This document shows positions 8,247 to 17,406 of a stretch of 64,000 nt of DNA, one piece after another. A program made the translations under genes and the position numbers. The notes under the pieces are model-generated. The model had not been told where the DNA came from, did not search any database, and worked only from the letters and a program-made list of their open reading frames with translations. Source of the DNA: Planctomycetota bacterium (GTDB lineage Bacteria; Planctomycetota; Planctomycetia; Planctomycetales; Planctomycetaceae); assembly GCA_003388505.1 (NCBI GenBank), contig QQVO01000029.1, positions 1 through 64,000 on the forward strand, in the 5' to 3' direction. The number at the start of each line of letters is the position of its first letter. Within the stretch, counting starts at the first letter, position 1.

Positions 8247-9263
8247 ATGCTCGACCCCCTTCGCCGTCGCTGGTTTCTCGTCTCGTTGCTGATCATCATT
8301 CCCGGCGGGCTGTGGCTGGGAAGCGTTCTCTCCTCCGCCCAGTTCGGGCGGCTGGAAGCGTCGATCCCGCCTCCAACGACCAGCCTGCTCGTTGCCCTCA
8401 TCCTGTTTCTGATGTCGGTCACGCTCGACAACCGGCGTCTCCGCGCTTCGCTTGCAAGGCCGGGACCGGTCTGCTGGGCGACTCTCGTCACGTTCGGGCT
8501 GTTGCCGCTCGCCGCCTGGCCTCTCAGTCGGCTGCAGTTGACGGCCGATTTTCAGGTCGGGCTGGCGATCGCCGCCTGCGTCCCCTGCACGATGGCGGCC
8601 GCTTCGGTCTGGACCCGCAAGGCTCAGGGCAACGACGCCGTGTCGCTGCTCGTCACACTGTTGACAAACGGCGGCTGTTTTCTCGTGACGCCGCTCTGGC
8701 TCCAGTTTCTGCTGCCGTCTGCGGGCGGTGGAGAGACGTCGATTCAACTCGACACCGCCTACCTGATGAAGAAACTCATGATTTCGGCGCTCCTGCCGAT
8801 CCTGGCGGGGCAGGTCTGCCGGACGTCCGCGATGTGCGCCGCCTTCGCAGATCGTCATAAGGTTCCCCTGGGCGTCGTCGCCCAGTCGTGCATCCTGGTG
8901 ATTGTCTGCTGGGAGTCGATCAAGGCCGGGCCCAACCTGCAGGAAGGCGGCGGCGGACTCAGGGTCGCGGCAGTCGCGCTTGTCTGGGGTTCCTGCATCG
9001 GGCTGCACCTCGCGGCGATGCTGGCCGCCTGGTGGGGCGCCCGCGCGATCGGCTTCGCCTGGGACGACCGTGTGGCGATCGCATTTGCTTCAAGCCAGAA
9101 AACGCTGCCGATCGGCGTCTACATCGCCAGCGGGTTCTCGGATCAGAACGCGGCGCTCGCCGTGCTCCCCATGCTGATGTATCACGCGTCGCAGCTCTTC
9201 ATCGACACGGCGGTCGCGGACCGTCTGGTCGCGGCGCGGCCCGTCGAACGTGCGGCGGATTGA
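8247..9263 (+). CDS. Bile acid:sodium symporter-like transporter (SBF-like)
   Basis: A 338-aa integral membrane protein with about ten hydrophobic helices. The order and motifs (a long N-terminal hairpin, LFLMSVTLDNRRLR, ACVPCTMAAASVWTRKAQGNDAV, and near the end AFASSQKTLPIGVYIASGF) fit the SBF-like family related to bile-acid/sodium symporters (SLC10A7/YfeH type). The natural substrate is unknown; organic anions are likely. ATG 8247 is preferred over a TTG six bases upstream. It lies 48 bp after the TPR-like gene in the same direction. Confidence 0.8.
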   Translation: MLDPLRRRWFLVSLLIIIPGGLWLGSVLSSAQFGRLEASIPPPTTSLLVALILFLMSVTLDNRRLRASLARPGPVCWATLVTFGLLPLAAWPLSRLQLTADFQVGLAIAACVPCTMAAASVWTRKAQGNDAVSLLVTLLTNGGCFLVTPLWLQFLLPSAGGGETSIQLDTAYLMKKLMISALLPILAGQVCRTSAMCAAFADRHKVPLGVVAQSCILVIVCWESIKAGPNLQEGGGGLRVAAVALVWGSCIGLHLAAMLAAWWGARAIGFAWDDRVAIAFASSQKTLPIGVYIASGFSDQNAALAVLPMLMYHASQLFIDTAVADRLVAARPVERAAD

Positions 9264-9280
9264 TGTCGGGCGCCGTCGCG

Positions 9281-10252
9281 TCAGGTTTCCGCTGAGTGCT
9301 TGAGGTTCCACCCGGGAGTGGTGACGGGCGGCTCAGGCGGGGGTTCCACCAGCTTGCCGTAGAGTTCCGGTCTGCGGGCGCGGAGATACCGGCGACCCGA
9401 AGAAACGTCGATCTTGTCGCGCGTACAGAGACCGACGCAGGCGTCGTCTCCCAGCCGGTGACATTCGGCGATCACTTCGCCGAACGGATCGAGCACCATT
9501 GCGTTGCCGTTCCGGACTTCGCCGTAGTCCATGCCGATCGGGTTCGTAAACACGGCGTACACGCCGTTCTCGTAGGCGCGGGCCGGGAGCCAGCGCATCA
9601 GCCAGCCGCGGCCTTTGGGGCCGTTGAGTTCCATGCGGAGTGAGACCGGATCGGTTTCACGGTTCTGCCAGAGAGCCGGATCAACCAGGCCCCGTCCCGG
9701 CATGGCCGACGGCAGACACCCCGTGACGTGCGGCATAAAGATGATTTCAGCGCCCATCAGCGCGGTGATGCGCACGTTCTCCGGCAGGTTGTTGTCGTAG
9801 CACGTGAGGATGCCGCACTTCCATCCCAGCAGATCAAAAACAGTGTACGAGTCCCCCGACGTGAGGTGCGGGCTCACGAAGGCGTGCAACTTTCGGTGTC
9901 GGGCGATCAGGCCGTCGCCGTCGACGCAGAGATGCGCGTTGAACAGCCGGTCCCCGTCACGTTCGATCAGCCCCGCAAGAATCGGGGCGCCGAACTCCCT
10001 GGAGATCTCGCTGAGCGCCCGCGTGCTCGGTCCGTCCGGAACAGGCTCGGCCAGATCAGACAGTTCTTCGCGGGAGAGAGGCTGAACAAACGAGTAGGCC
10101 GGGATGCAGCATTCGTGGAAGCTGACGACCTGCGCCCCGGCGGCGACGGCGTCCCGAGTCAACTCCCGGATGCGTTCGAGATTGTACGTCTTATCAGCGT
10201 CGCGGTTCTCGAACTGGCACGCAGCGACTCGGAGACCTCGATTCGATGACAT
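9281..10252 (-). CDS. Carbon-nitrogen hydrolase (nitrilase superfamily)
   Basis: The 323-aa enzyme hydrolyses a C-N bond in an amide, carbamoyl or nitrile substrate. The Glu-Lys-Cys triad is visible in order: SFHECCIPAYSF (Glu), ARHRKLHAF (Lys) and GILTCYDNNLPE (Cys). The C-terminal part contains the usual ARAYENGVYAVFTNPIG segment. The exact substrate cannot be read from the sequence; N-carbamoyl amino compounds or short amides are possible. It has no signal peptide, so it acts in the cytoplasm. The gene points toward the convergent transporter gene, 17 bp away, and lies downstream of the ferredoxin gene on the same strand (90-bp spacer). Confidence 0.85.
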   Translation of the reverse strand: MSSNRGLRVAACQFENRDADKTYNLERIRELTRDAVAAGAQVVSFHECCIPAYSFVQPLSREELSDLAEPVPDGPSTRALSEISREFGAPILAGLIERDGDRLFNAHLCVDGDGLIARHRKLHAFVSPHLTSGDSYTVFDLLGWKCGILTCYDNNLPENVRITALMGAEIIFMPHVTGCLPSAMPGRGLVDPALWQNRETDPVSLRMELNGPKGRGWLMRWLPARAYENGVYAVFTNPIGMDYGEVRNGNAMVLDPFGEVIAECHRLGDDACVGLCTRDKIDVSSGRRYLRARRPELYGKLVEPPPEPPVTTPGWNLKHSAET

Positions 10253-10342
10253 GGTCGGATCCCCTTGCGGGCGACGCGGAATGACGGCGGCCCACGCCGC
10301 GGACGTTCGATGCGTCGTGGCACAACGCGGCGGAGAAGCGGT

Positions 10343-10705
10343 TCAGTTCCAGAACTTCTCTTCGCCGTGCCAGTTGACCGGAGGGTGCGTCTGGACTTCG
10401 CAGTCTCCATAAATCCGTGTGCGGCAGGCGAGCCTCAGCTTGTCTTCGTTACCGAGCCGCGCGAAAAACGTGATCGGTCCCAGCAGCAGACGGAGCCGCT
10501 CCAGAATCCCCGGCCGGCTGACGTTCTCCTGGCCCTTCTCAATGTGGACGCGGCAGCTTCCACATTGCCCGAAGCCGCGACAATTCGCGTAGCGATGCAC
10601 CCCCGAGTACAACTCCACGCCGTGTTTGAGCGCCTCTTTGCGCAGATTCGCCCCCTCCGGGACTTCGATCGAACGCTTTTCGTTTACGAACTTGACGGTC
10701 GGCAT
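10343..10705 (-). CDS. 2Fe-2S ferredoxin
   Basis: The 120-aa protein carries a plant-type [2Fe-2S] cluster domain: NCRGFGQCGSCRVHIEKG supplies three cysteines (C-x5-C-x2-C) and LACRTRIYGD the fourth. The fold starts with VKFVNEKRSIEVPEGANL. It would pass single electrons to an unknown partner. A TTG in frame lies 12 bases upstream, but ATG 10705 gives a normal N-terminus (MPTVKFVNEKR). It precedes the nitrilase-type gene on the same strand. Confidence 0.85.
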   Translation of the reverse strand: MPTVKFVNEKRSIEVPEGANLRKEALKHGVELYSGVHRYANCRGFGQCGSCRVHIEKGQENVSRPGILERLRLLLGPITFFARLGNEDKLRLACRTRIYGDCEVQTHPPVNWHGEEKFWN

Positions 10706-10851
10706 TGAAGGAGTCAACGGATAATTTCAGGGGCTCAATGGGTGATGAAACGCCTCGTGGGAGGGCCGATCGTAGGCTGCCCGACGGCGATTTTCCAGTA
10801 TGCAAATCGGAGGTGAGGGATCAATGCGCCCGAGCAACGCATCGCGTCCCC

Positions 10852-11505
10852 TCACGCACCGGTCTCACCGTCGCCCGACCTCCGGCGGTATTCGCGGACG
10901 ACCAGCAGAAAGGCGATGTAGTCGTACACCGCGTGGGTCACGATCGGCCTGAGCAGATTGGCCTCCCCCGGCCAGGCCGTGAGCAGACTCAGATAAAAAC
11001 CGAACAGCGCAGCGAGGATTGCGTAACCGGGGGTGAGTGCATGCAGCAGTCCGAAGATGACGTTCGCCGCGATCAGGCCGGCCAGCGGATGAATGCGGCC
11101 GATCCAGGGCTGCAGCACGCCGCGGAACATCAGTTCTTCTCCTAAACCTGCGAGCGCCGCGAGCAGCAGCAGGTCGTACCACGTGCACAGGCTGAGAGGC
11201 TCGCCCAACAACTCGACGACCAGCGTCCTCAAATTCCGCGCCGTGGCGAACACCACCAGCATCGGCAGGACGCCCAGGCAGCCGACGAGCACGTCCATCA
11301 GGTTCAGCCGGATCTGCTGCAGCGGTGGGAGCCCCGTCAACCAGCCCAACAGCACGGCGGCAAACACAAGCCCCCCCTGCAGGAGGCCTGCGAAGTTCAA
11401 GAACGAGGAACGCGAATCGAAGTCCAACTTGCACGTTTGGAGTGAGGGCGGGCGAAGTTTCCGTTGCGAACCGGCAGATTGGCATAGTCGTTCCCCTCGC
11501 GTCAA
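10852..11505 (-). CDS. CPBP-family intramembrane metalloprotease
   Basis: The product is an integral membrane protein of up to 217 aa with about five to six helices. It carries the three CPBP/Abi motifs: GLGEELMFRGVLQPW (EExxxR), FGLLHALTPGY (His) and VTHAVYDY (His). Relatives are the CAAX-prenyl protease/Rce1-like proteins; in bacteria the substrate is usually unknown. The start is unclear: the frame opens with a TTG at 11505, no ATG precedes the first helix, and TTG or GTG codons nearer the helix are possible. Confidence 0.8.
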   Translation of the reverse strand: MTRGERLCQSAGSQRKLRPPSLQTCKLDFDSRSSFLNFAGLLQGGLVFAAVLLGWLTGLPPLQQIRLNLMDVLVGCLGVLPMLVVFATARNLRTLVVELLGEPLSLCTWYDLLLLAALAGLGEELMFRGVLQPWIGRIHPLAGLIAANVIFGLLHALTPGYAILAALFGFYLSLLTAWPGEANLLRPIVTHAVYDYIAFLLVVREYRRRSGDGETGA

Positions 11506-11853
11506 ACGTTGTCCCCCGCATCGAACACGGACCAGTCAAGTTGCGCTCACGCGACGACGATGAAACAGAGAGCCGGGTGAGTGCGATGCCTTCCCGAATA
11601 CGGTGTGCGGCTCCCCTCTCGCCACACGCCGCGACGGGGCTCGGATTCCCAAGACGATGAGACAACACCAGGTGTAGTCGCATCGCGCAGCACCCGGTCT
11701 CACGGCCGCTGTCGGTTCCTCCCCCTCGAATCGACGGCGGCTTTTCTTGTGCGCGCACTCGTTTCGTCCGCAAGTCCCGGCTCCGGGGCAACGCCGGTAA
11801 CAGCCCGGCAGGCATTCGGCTATGATGGCGTCCGGAAAGGAACCGGAGCCAGA
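11506..11853. other. Divergent intergenic spacer
   Basis: The 348 bp separate the leftward CPBP gene from the rightward pyrC gene. No gene is supported here. It contains the candidate pyrC promoter near its right end. Confidence 0.4.
11797..11826 (+). promoter_or_regulatory. Candidate promoter of pyrC
   Basis: GTAACA (11797-11802) and TATGAT (11821-11826) are spaced by 18 bp; the -10 box ends 27 bp before the pyrC ATG. Confidence 0.35.
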
Positions 11854-13176
11854 ATGCGGACCCTGATCAGAAATGCGACGTGCGTATTGCCCGACGAAAC
11901 CCGGCGGGCCGACATTCTGATCGACGGGGAGCAGATTGCCGCGATCGACCCGCCGCCGACGGTTCGATTCGACGATGCGATCGACGCCGCGGGACTCCAT
12001 CTCCTGCCCGGGGTCATCGACGATCAGGTCCATTTCCGCGAACCGGGACTGGAGCACAAGGAGGATCTCCACACCGGCAGCATGGCCTGCGCCAAGGGGG
12101 GGATCACAACCTTTCTGGAGATGCCCAACACCCGTCCGGCGACGATCTCCCGCGCCGCGCTCCACGCGAAACTCGACCTGGCCGCCACGAAATGCGTTGT
12201 GAACTACGGATTCTACATCGGCGCCACCTGCGAGAATGTGGACGAGTTGAAAGCGGCCCGGCGGACCCCCGGCATCAAGATCTTCATCGGGTCAAGCACC
12301 GGCGACCTGCTGGTCGACGAACAGTCCGCCCTGGAGCGGATCTTCGCCGAAACAACACTCCCCATCTGCGCCCATTGCGAGGACGAGTCGACGGTCCGCG
12401 CCAACAGCGAACGGCTGGGGGGAGGCCGCGTCGTTTCCGATCACTCGCGCATCCGCGATCACGAGGCGGCGTTGATTGCAACGCGGCGATCCATGGAACT
12501 GGCCGTCCGTCACAACCACCGCTTCCACGTGCTGCACGTCTCCACGGCCGGGGAGTGCGAACTGCTGGCCGACCACCACAATCTGGTGACGGCTGAAGCC
12601 TGTCCGCATCACCTGCTGTTCAACATCGACGACTACGAACGGCTCGGGTCGCTGGTGCAGATGAATCCCTCCATCAAGACCGCCGCCGACAACGCCGCGC
12701 TCTGGGAGGCTTTGCGATCCGGTCGCATCCAGGTCGTGGCCACCGACCACGCCCCCCACACGCTCGAAGAGAAACAGCAGCCCTATCCCGCCTCCCCCTC
12801 CGGTCTGCCCGCTGTGGAAAACTCGCTCGCTCTCATGCTGAATGCCGTCAACAGCGGTCGCTGCACGCTGGAGGAGGTCGTTCGCTGGATGTGCGACGCC
12901 CCGGCGCGGGTGTGGGACATCGTCGGCAAGGGGCGGATCTCCGAAGGTTACGACGCCGATCTCGTCCTCGTCGATCTCGAAAAGACCCAGACGATACGCA
13001 ACGAGGAACAACTGACAAAGTCGGGTTGGAGCCCGTGGGCCGGAGAAGAACTGACCGGCTGGCCCGTGCGAACCTGGGTGCTGGGACAAACGGTCTTCGC
13101 CGACGGCCGCGTCGATGCAACCGTCCGCGGCCGCGAGGCGGTCTTCGACCACTCCCGCCCGGGTTACTGGGCGTAA
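11854..13176 (+). CDS. pyrC: Dihydroorotase (class I-like amidohydrolase)
   Basis: The enzyme cyclises N-carbamoyl-aspartate to dihydroorotate in pyrimidine synthesis. The 440-aa product has the amidohydrolase motifs in order: [13 protein letters not shown] (about 52-64), the Lys in [11 protein letters not shown] (about 142, the carboxylated metal bridge), ICAHCEDE (His), [10 protein letters not shown] (His) and VATDHAPH (Asp). In the first motif the usual HxH is QxH, as in the subgroup with [14 protein letters not shown] at 11845-11848 supports ATG 11854; the frame is open upstream but not protein-like. A related activity such as a hydantoinase-type enzyme cannot be fully ruled out. Confidence 0.88.
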   Translation: MRTLIRNATCVLPDETRRADILIDGEQIAAIDPPPTVRFDDAIDAAGLHLLPGVIDDQVHFREPGLEHKEDLHTGSMACAKGGITTFLEMPNTRPATISRAALHAKLDLAATKCVVNYGFYIGATCENVDELKAARRTPGIKIFIGSSTGDLLVDEQSALERIFAETTLPICAHCEDESTVRANSERLGGGRVVSDHSRIRDHEAALIATRRSMELAVRHNHRFHVLHVSTAGECELLADHHNLVTAEACPHHLLFNIDDYERLGSLVQMNPSIKTAADNAALWEALRSGRIQVVATDHAPHTLEEKQQPYPASPSGLPAVENSLALMLNAVNSGRCTLEEVVRWMCDAPARVWDIVGKGRISEGYDADLVLVDLEKTQTIRNEEQLTKSGWSPWAGEELTGWPVRTWVLGQTVFADGRVDATVRGREAVFDHSRPGYWA

Positions 13177-13295
13177 GCTCGCGCGAAACTGCGGCAATGT
13201 TTTTGGCGCGGCTGATTGCCGTCGACCACTGGCAGCAAGCGGCCTAAGATGGAATCAGAGCCAACTCCCTGGGAACTCCAATTCGGGAACCGACT

Positions 13296-13766
13296 GTGAA
13301 CAACTCCAAACGCGTTGCGGGCGACCAATCTCCCGGCAAACCGGCGAGAAACCGCCGGGCGGCGAGCGTGGCGCTCTGGTCCGGATCGCTGCTGTTGCTC
13401 GCATCCTGTCTGTACCAGTCGCGGGACATTCCGCCGCCGGTCGACGGCGTCGAAGTCTCTCTCAACGAGGACAACTTCCAGTCTGAAGTGCTGCAGAGCC
13501 CGCAACTGGTCCTCGTCGAGTTCGGCGCCACTTGGTGCGGTCCCTGCCGCGATATGGAAAGCGTGCTGGCCCATCTCTCGCTCGACTACGAAGGACGAGT
13601 GAAGGTCGGGAAGGTCGATGTCGATGAGAGTGAGAGACTCGCGGCAGAGTACGAGGCCTCCGGCATTCCCTTGATGGTGTTGATCAAGGACGGCGTCGAG
13701 GTCGACCGCACCGTGGGTTGGCATTCACTCGATGAACTCTCCAACTGGGTCGACGGCTACCTTTGA
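13296..13766 (+). CDS. Thioredoxin-fold lipoprotein
   Basis: The 156-aa protein has a positively charged start, a hydrophobic segment (about 25-41) ending in LLLLASC, which fits a lipobox, and a thioredoxin domain with the active site ATWCGPCRDM (Cys 80 and 83) and the cis-Pro segment SGIPLMV. It is therefore probably a membrane-attached periplasmic thiol-disulfide reductase. The start codon is GTG at 13296; no ATG is nearby. It follows pyrC by 119 bp. Confidence 0.85.
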   Translation: MNNSKRVAGDQSPGKPARNRRAASVALWSGSLLLLASCLYQSRDIPPPVDGVEVSLNEDNFQSEVLQSPQLVLVEFGATWCGPCRDMESVLAHLSLDYEGRVKVGKVDVDESERLAAEYEASGIPLMVLIKDGVEVDRTVGWHSLDELSNWVDGYL

Positions 13767-13969
13767 GAGCGAGTCCGATCGAGTCGGCCCGTCGATTCGG
13801 TATCGCTGCCGCATGGCGTTGCGGGACGACAAACCGAGCCGGTTGGGAATTCTCGCTCTTCCGTAAATCGTTCGGCCGTCGCCCACGCCGTTTCTTGCCA
13901 GGGCTCTGCACGCGCCGCCCCACTTTGAGGCCCTCGCTGCGGAGCAGGGCAAGTAGAGCCTGCAATCCA

Positions 13970-13975
13970 TACAAT
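13970..13975 (+). promoter_or_regulatory. Candidate -10 box upstream of the epimerase-like gene
   Basis: TACAAT here overlaps an in-frame ATG at 13974. If it is a real -10 box, transcription starts after that ATG and translation must start at 14019. Confidence 0.25.
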
Positions 13976-14018
13976 GCGGGTCGACATCCGACCACTTCCC
14001 GACCCGATAACGGCATCG

Positions 14019-15044
14019 ATGGACGAGATCCGCAACATCGAAGAACTGGAGGAGCGGCTCAGCCGACCCACCGACGCGGCGATTGAAGCGCTCGAGAAAA
14101 TTCCGGGCGACCTGGTCCTCCTCGGCGTCGGAGGCAAGATGGGCGCCTCGCTCGCCGGTATGGCGAAAAGAGCCTGCGCCGCTCGGGGAGACACCCGCCG
14201 CATCATCGGCGTCAGCCGGTTTGGCGACCCGCGCGTTCGCGAACAGTTCGCCGAGTGGGGTGTCGAAACAATCGCGGGAGACCTCACCGATCGCCGGTTC
14301 GTCCAATCGCTGCCGGAGGCGGCCAGCGTCGTCTTCATGACCGGCATGAAGTTCGGCTCAACCGGACAGGAGCCCCTCACCTGGGCGATGAACGCCTACG
14401 TCCCGGCGCTCGTGTGCGAGAAGTACGCCGGCAGCCGGATTGCCGCATTCTCTACCGGCAACGTCTACGGCCTCGTCCCGCACGACAGCGGAGGCTCGGT
14501 CGAGAGCGATCCTCTCCACCCCGTCGGCGAATACGCCATGAGCTGCCTCGGCCGCGAACGGATGTTCGAATACTTCTGCGACCGCGACCGGACCCCCGTC
14601 TCCATCCTGCGGCTGAACTATTCCACCGAACTCCGCTATGGAGTCATCATCGATCTGGCGCAGAAGGTGCATTCCGGCGAGCCGATCGACCTGTCGATGG
14701 GCTACGTGAACGTCATCTGGCAGGGCGACGCCTGCGCGCTCACACTCTGTGCACTCGCGGACTGCGCCGTTCCTGCCAGGATCGTCAACATCGCCGGTCC
14801 CGAGATGCTGCGAGTCAAAGACGTCTGCGAGCAGATCGGCGCTCTGCTGGGAAAATCCCCAGTATTCACCGGGCGGGAAGCGGACGACGCATTGCTCAAT
14901 AACGGCTCGGCGGCGCATTCACGCTATGCCGCACCGTCGATCAAGATTGATCAGATCCTCGAATGGTCCGCAGCCTGGGTCGCCAACGGCGGAGAGACGC
15001 TCGACAAGCCCACGCACTTCGAGTCCAGGGAGGGCAAGTTCTGA
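14019..15044 (+). CDS. NAD-dependent epimerase/dehydratase family protein
   Basis: A 341-aa extended short-chain dehydrogenase-like protein. The nucleotide-binding start LVLLGVGGKMGASLAGMAKR lies near residue 32, preceded by a helical N-terminal extension. Later blocks are GDLTDRRFVQ, VVFMTGMKFG, AAFSTGNVYGLV and a YAMSCLGRERMFEYF segment, where the usual YxxxK has Tyr but Arg/Gly-rich residues around the Lys position. That may mean altered or lost catalysis. Sugar-nucleotide epimerase, dehydratase or reductase roles are possible. ATG 14019 is preferred over 13974 because a TACAAT box overlaps the latter. Confidence 0.7.
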   Translation: MDEIRNIEELEERLSRPTDAAIEALEKIPGDLVLLGVGGKMGASLAGMAKRACAARGDTRRIIGVSRFGDPRVREQFAEWGVETIAGDLTDRRFVQSLPEAASVVFMTGMKFGSTGQEPLTWAMNAYVPALVCEKYAGSRIAAFSTGNVYGLVPHDSGGSVESDPLHPVGEYAMSCLGRERMFEYFCDRDRTPVSILRLNYSTELRYGVIIDLAQKVHSGEPIDLSMGYVNVIWQGDACALTLCALADCAVPARIVNIAGPEMLRVKDVCEQIGALLGKSPVFTGREADDALLNNGSAAHSRYAAPSIKIDQILEWSAAWVANGGETLDKPTHFESREGKF

Positions 15045-15121
15045 CAACCGATGCCGCATCCGAATCGCACAGACCCTGAACCGCTTCTGCATCCCGAACG
15101 ACAGGAACTGGCAGCCCCGGT

Positions 15122-17332
15122 ATGACCGACGAGTCGACGCCAGCAACAGACGAACCGACCGGCGAGGGAGTCGGTACGCTCCGGCAGGACGACGCCGAGC
15201 GCGAACACTCTCGCCAGTTGAGCCTGCTTCCGCCGGAGTCGCCCGGAGAAATTCCCGGCTACGAAATCCTTTCCTGCCTGGGTGAGGGCTCCTTCGGTTC
15301 CGTCTGGCTGGCGCGGGAACTGAGGACGGGCAAGAGCGTCGCCATCAAGTTCTACACGAAGAGGCGGGGACTCGACTGGTCGCTGCTCACGCGCGAAGTC
15401 GAGAAGCTGGCCGTGCTTTCCACCTCGCGGAATGTCGTCGGCCTGCTCGACGTCGGGTGGAACCACGATCCCCCCTACTTCGTCATGGAGTACCTCGAAA
15501 ACGGCTCCCTCTCATCGCACGTCGATGGCGGCGCGCTGCCGGTCTCGGACGCGGTCCGTATCGCCAAGGCGGTCGCGCGGGGCCTCGTGCATGCCCACGG
15601 CAGCGGAATCCTGCACTGCGATCTCAAACCGGCCAATGTCCTGCTCGACCGGGAAGGCGAACCGCGGCTGGGAGACTTCGGGCAGTCGCGTCTGGCGACC
15701 GAACAGTCCCCCGCGCTGGGAACGATGTTCTACATGGGGCCCGAACAGGCCGACCTGCACGCCGTCCCCGACGCGCGGTGGGACGTCTATGCGCTCGGCG
15801 CGCTGCTCTATCACATGTTGACGGGAGCGCCGCCCCATCGCACTCCGGAGAACGAAGCCCGCATTCGCGCCAGCGGACAACTCGCCGAGCGCCTCGACGC
15901 CTACCGCTCGTTGATCGCCTCGGCGCCGCCCCCCACGGCGCACCGGCAAGTCCCGGGGATCGACAAGGAACTGGTGCGCATCATCGACGGCTGCCTCGCC
16001 GCCAATCCCGAGGACCGGCTGCCCAACGCCCAGGTTGTGCTGGACCGTCTGGAGCGCCGCGAAGAGGTCCAGGCCAAGCGGCCGCTCATCGCCCTCGGGT
16101 TTCTGGGACCGGTCCTGTTGCTGTTTGCGATGTCCTGGATCGCGTGGTCGTACGTGCCCCGCGCCGTCGGCAAGGCGGGCGACCACCTCGCCGAGCGGGC
16201 GCTCGCCGGCGACGAAATCTCGGCCGTCATCCTGGCCGACAGCATCCACCGGGAACTCCGCGCGCGCCGGCAGCGGCTGGAAGAAGTCGCCTCCACCCAG
16301 GCCGTGCGGACGATGATTCGCGAGGCGGAAGGACTGTCCCACCGCGAACTGTTTGAACTGATCGAAGAATCCTCCGGACGATCGGACGAACTCGCGGCCG
16401 CCTACGCCGCCATGAACGAGGCCCGCGAAGAGACCGATCGGCGGCTGCGCGCCGAAGGACGGACCGTTGATAGGAGTTGGTTCGTTCAGGATTCCGGCGG
16501 CCGGCAGATATATCGCCGCCCGTCGCGCAACCGTCGCGACCAGCCGCAAGGGACGATCGGAAGAAACTACCACTGGCGGAGCTACTTCCACGGAGGCAGC
16601 AGCGATCTCGATCGGGACATTCCCGTCGGATCGACGGAAATTCGCAGGCAGCCCGGCGTCTCAGCGCCGTTCCGCAGCGAAGCGACCGGGCAGTACATGA
16701 TCGCCATCGCCGTCCCCGTCTGGGACGAGGCGCATCACGACTGGCTCAGCGGCGGCCGGCAAGGCGACGATCCCGGAGAAGTCCTCGGCGTACTCGCGAG
16801 CACGCTGCATCTCTCGGAATTGCTCAGCCATTGGGAAGCAATGGTCGGCGCGACCGAAGAATCGAGTGCCCGCCCCGACCGCTTTCTGGCTTTGGTCAAC
16901 GTCAGCCGCTCGGGCGACGAGGGCGTCCCGGTTGCCACGCTGCTCGACCATCCCTGGATGACCGAACAGCACCTCCGCGCCGTTCCGAGTGAAGAGGAAC
17001 TCGACGCGCTCATGGATCGCCTGGGATTGGACAGACAGACGGCGGCGGAACTGAAGCGATTGCGAGAAGGTGAGATCCGGCAACATCGCGTACGCGATTA
17101 CAGAGACCCCATCGCCCGGGAAGCGCCTGAGTATGCCGGCGCCTGGCTGGCCGTTTTTGCGCCGGTGGAAGACACCCCGTGGGTGGCTGTCGTGCAGGAA
17201 CGCTCGAACACCGCTCTCGCCCCGATCGCAGACGTCACAAACATCTTCTACCAGGCGGGGCTGGTCGCCATCCTCGTGTTTGCCGTGCTGCTGGCCGTGC
17301 TGTGGTATCTCATCAACCGCGCCTCGGCTTGA
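15122..17332 (+). CDS. Membrane Ser/Thr protein kinase with extracytoplasmic Cache-like sensor
   Basis: The 736-aa protein has a cytoplasmic Hanks-type kinase domain: Gly loop LGEGSFGSVWLA (about 54-65), Lys in VAIKFY, catalytic loop ILHCDLKPANVLLD (about 162-175) and LGDFGQSR (DFG). It has HCD rather than HRD, so Arg is missing from that motif. A transmembrane helix at about 322-345 is followed by about 365 residues outside the cytoplasm and a second helix at about 712-731. The outside part has two alpha/beta-like lobes with helices first (SIHRELRARRQRLEEVAS...), consistent with a double-Cache small-molecule sensor. The topology, a ligand sensor hanging from a kinase, suggests signal-controlled phosphorylation. 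The FHA-cyclase gene starts 74 bp downstream. Confidence 0.88.
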   Translation: MTDESTPATDEPTGEGVGTLRQDDAEREHSRQLSLLPPESPGEIPGYEILSCLGEGSFGSVWLARELRTGKSVAIKFYTKRRGLDWSLLTREVEKLAVLSTSRNVVGLLDVGWNHDPPYFVMEYLENGSLSSHVDGGALPVSDAVRIAKAVARGLVHAHGSGILHCDLKPANVLLDREGEPRLGDFGQSRLATEQSPALGTMFYMGPEQADLHAVPDARWDVYALGALLYHMLTGAPPHRTPENEARIRASGQLAERLDAYRSLIASAPPPTAHRQVPGIDKELVRIIDGCLAANPEDRLPNAQVVLDRLERREEVQAKRPLIALGFLGPVLLLFAMSWIAWSYVPRAVGKAGDHLAERALAGDEISAVILADSIHRELRARRQRLEEVASTQAVRTMIREAEGLSHRELFELIEESSGRSDELAAAYAAMNEAREETDRRLRAEGRTVDRSWFVQDSGGRQIYRRPSRNRRDQPQGTIGRNYHWRSYFHGGSSDLDRDIPVGSTEIRRQPGVSAPFRSEATGQYMIAIAVPVWDEAHHDWLSGGRQGDDPGEVLGVLASTLHLSELLSHWEAMVGATEESSARPDRFLALVNVSRSGDEGVPVATLLDHPWMTEQHLRAVPSEEELDALMDRLGLDRQTAAELKRLREGEIRQHRVRDYRDPIAREAPEYAGAWLAVFAPVEDTPWVAVVQERSNTALAPIADVTNIFYQAGLVAILVFAVLLAVLWYLINRASA

Positions 17333-17406
17333 GTATCCGGCCTTCCCCGGCAACGATGCGCAGGGGAACATCGACCATTCGAGATTGATTCCGGCGGAAC
17401 AGTCCG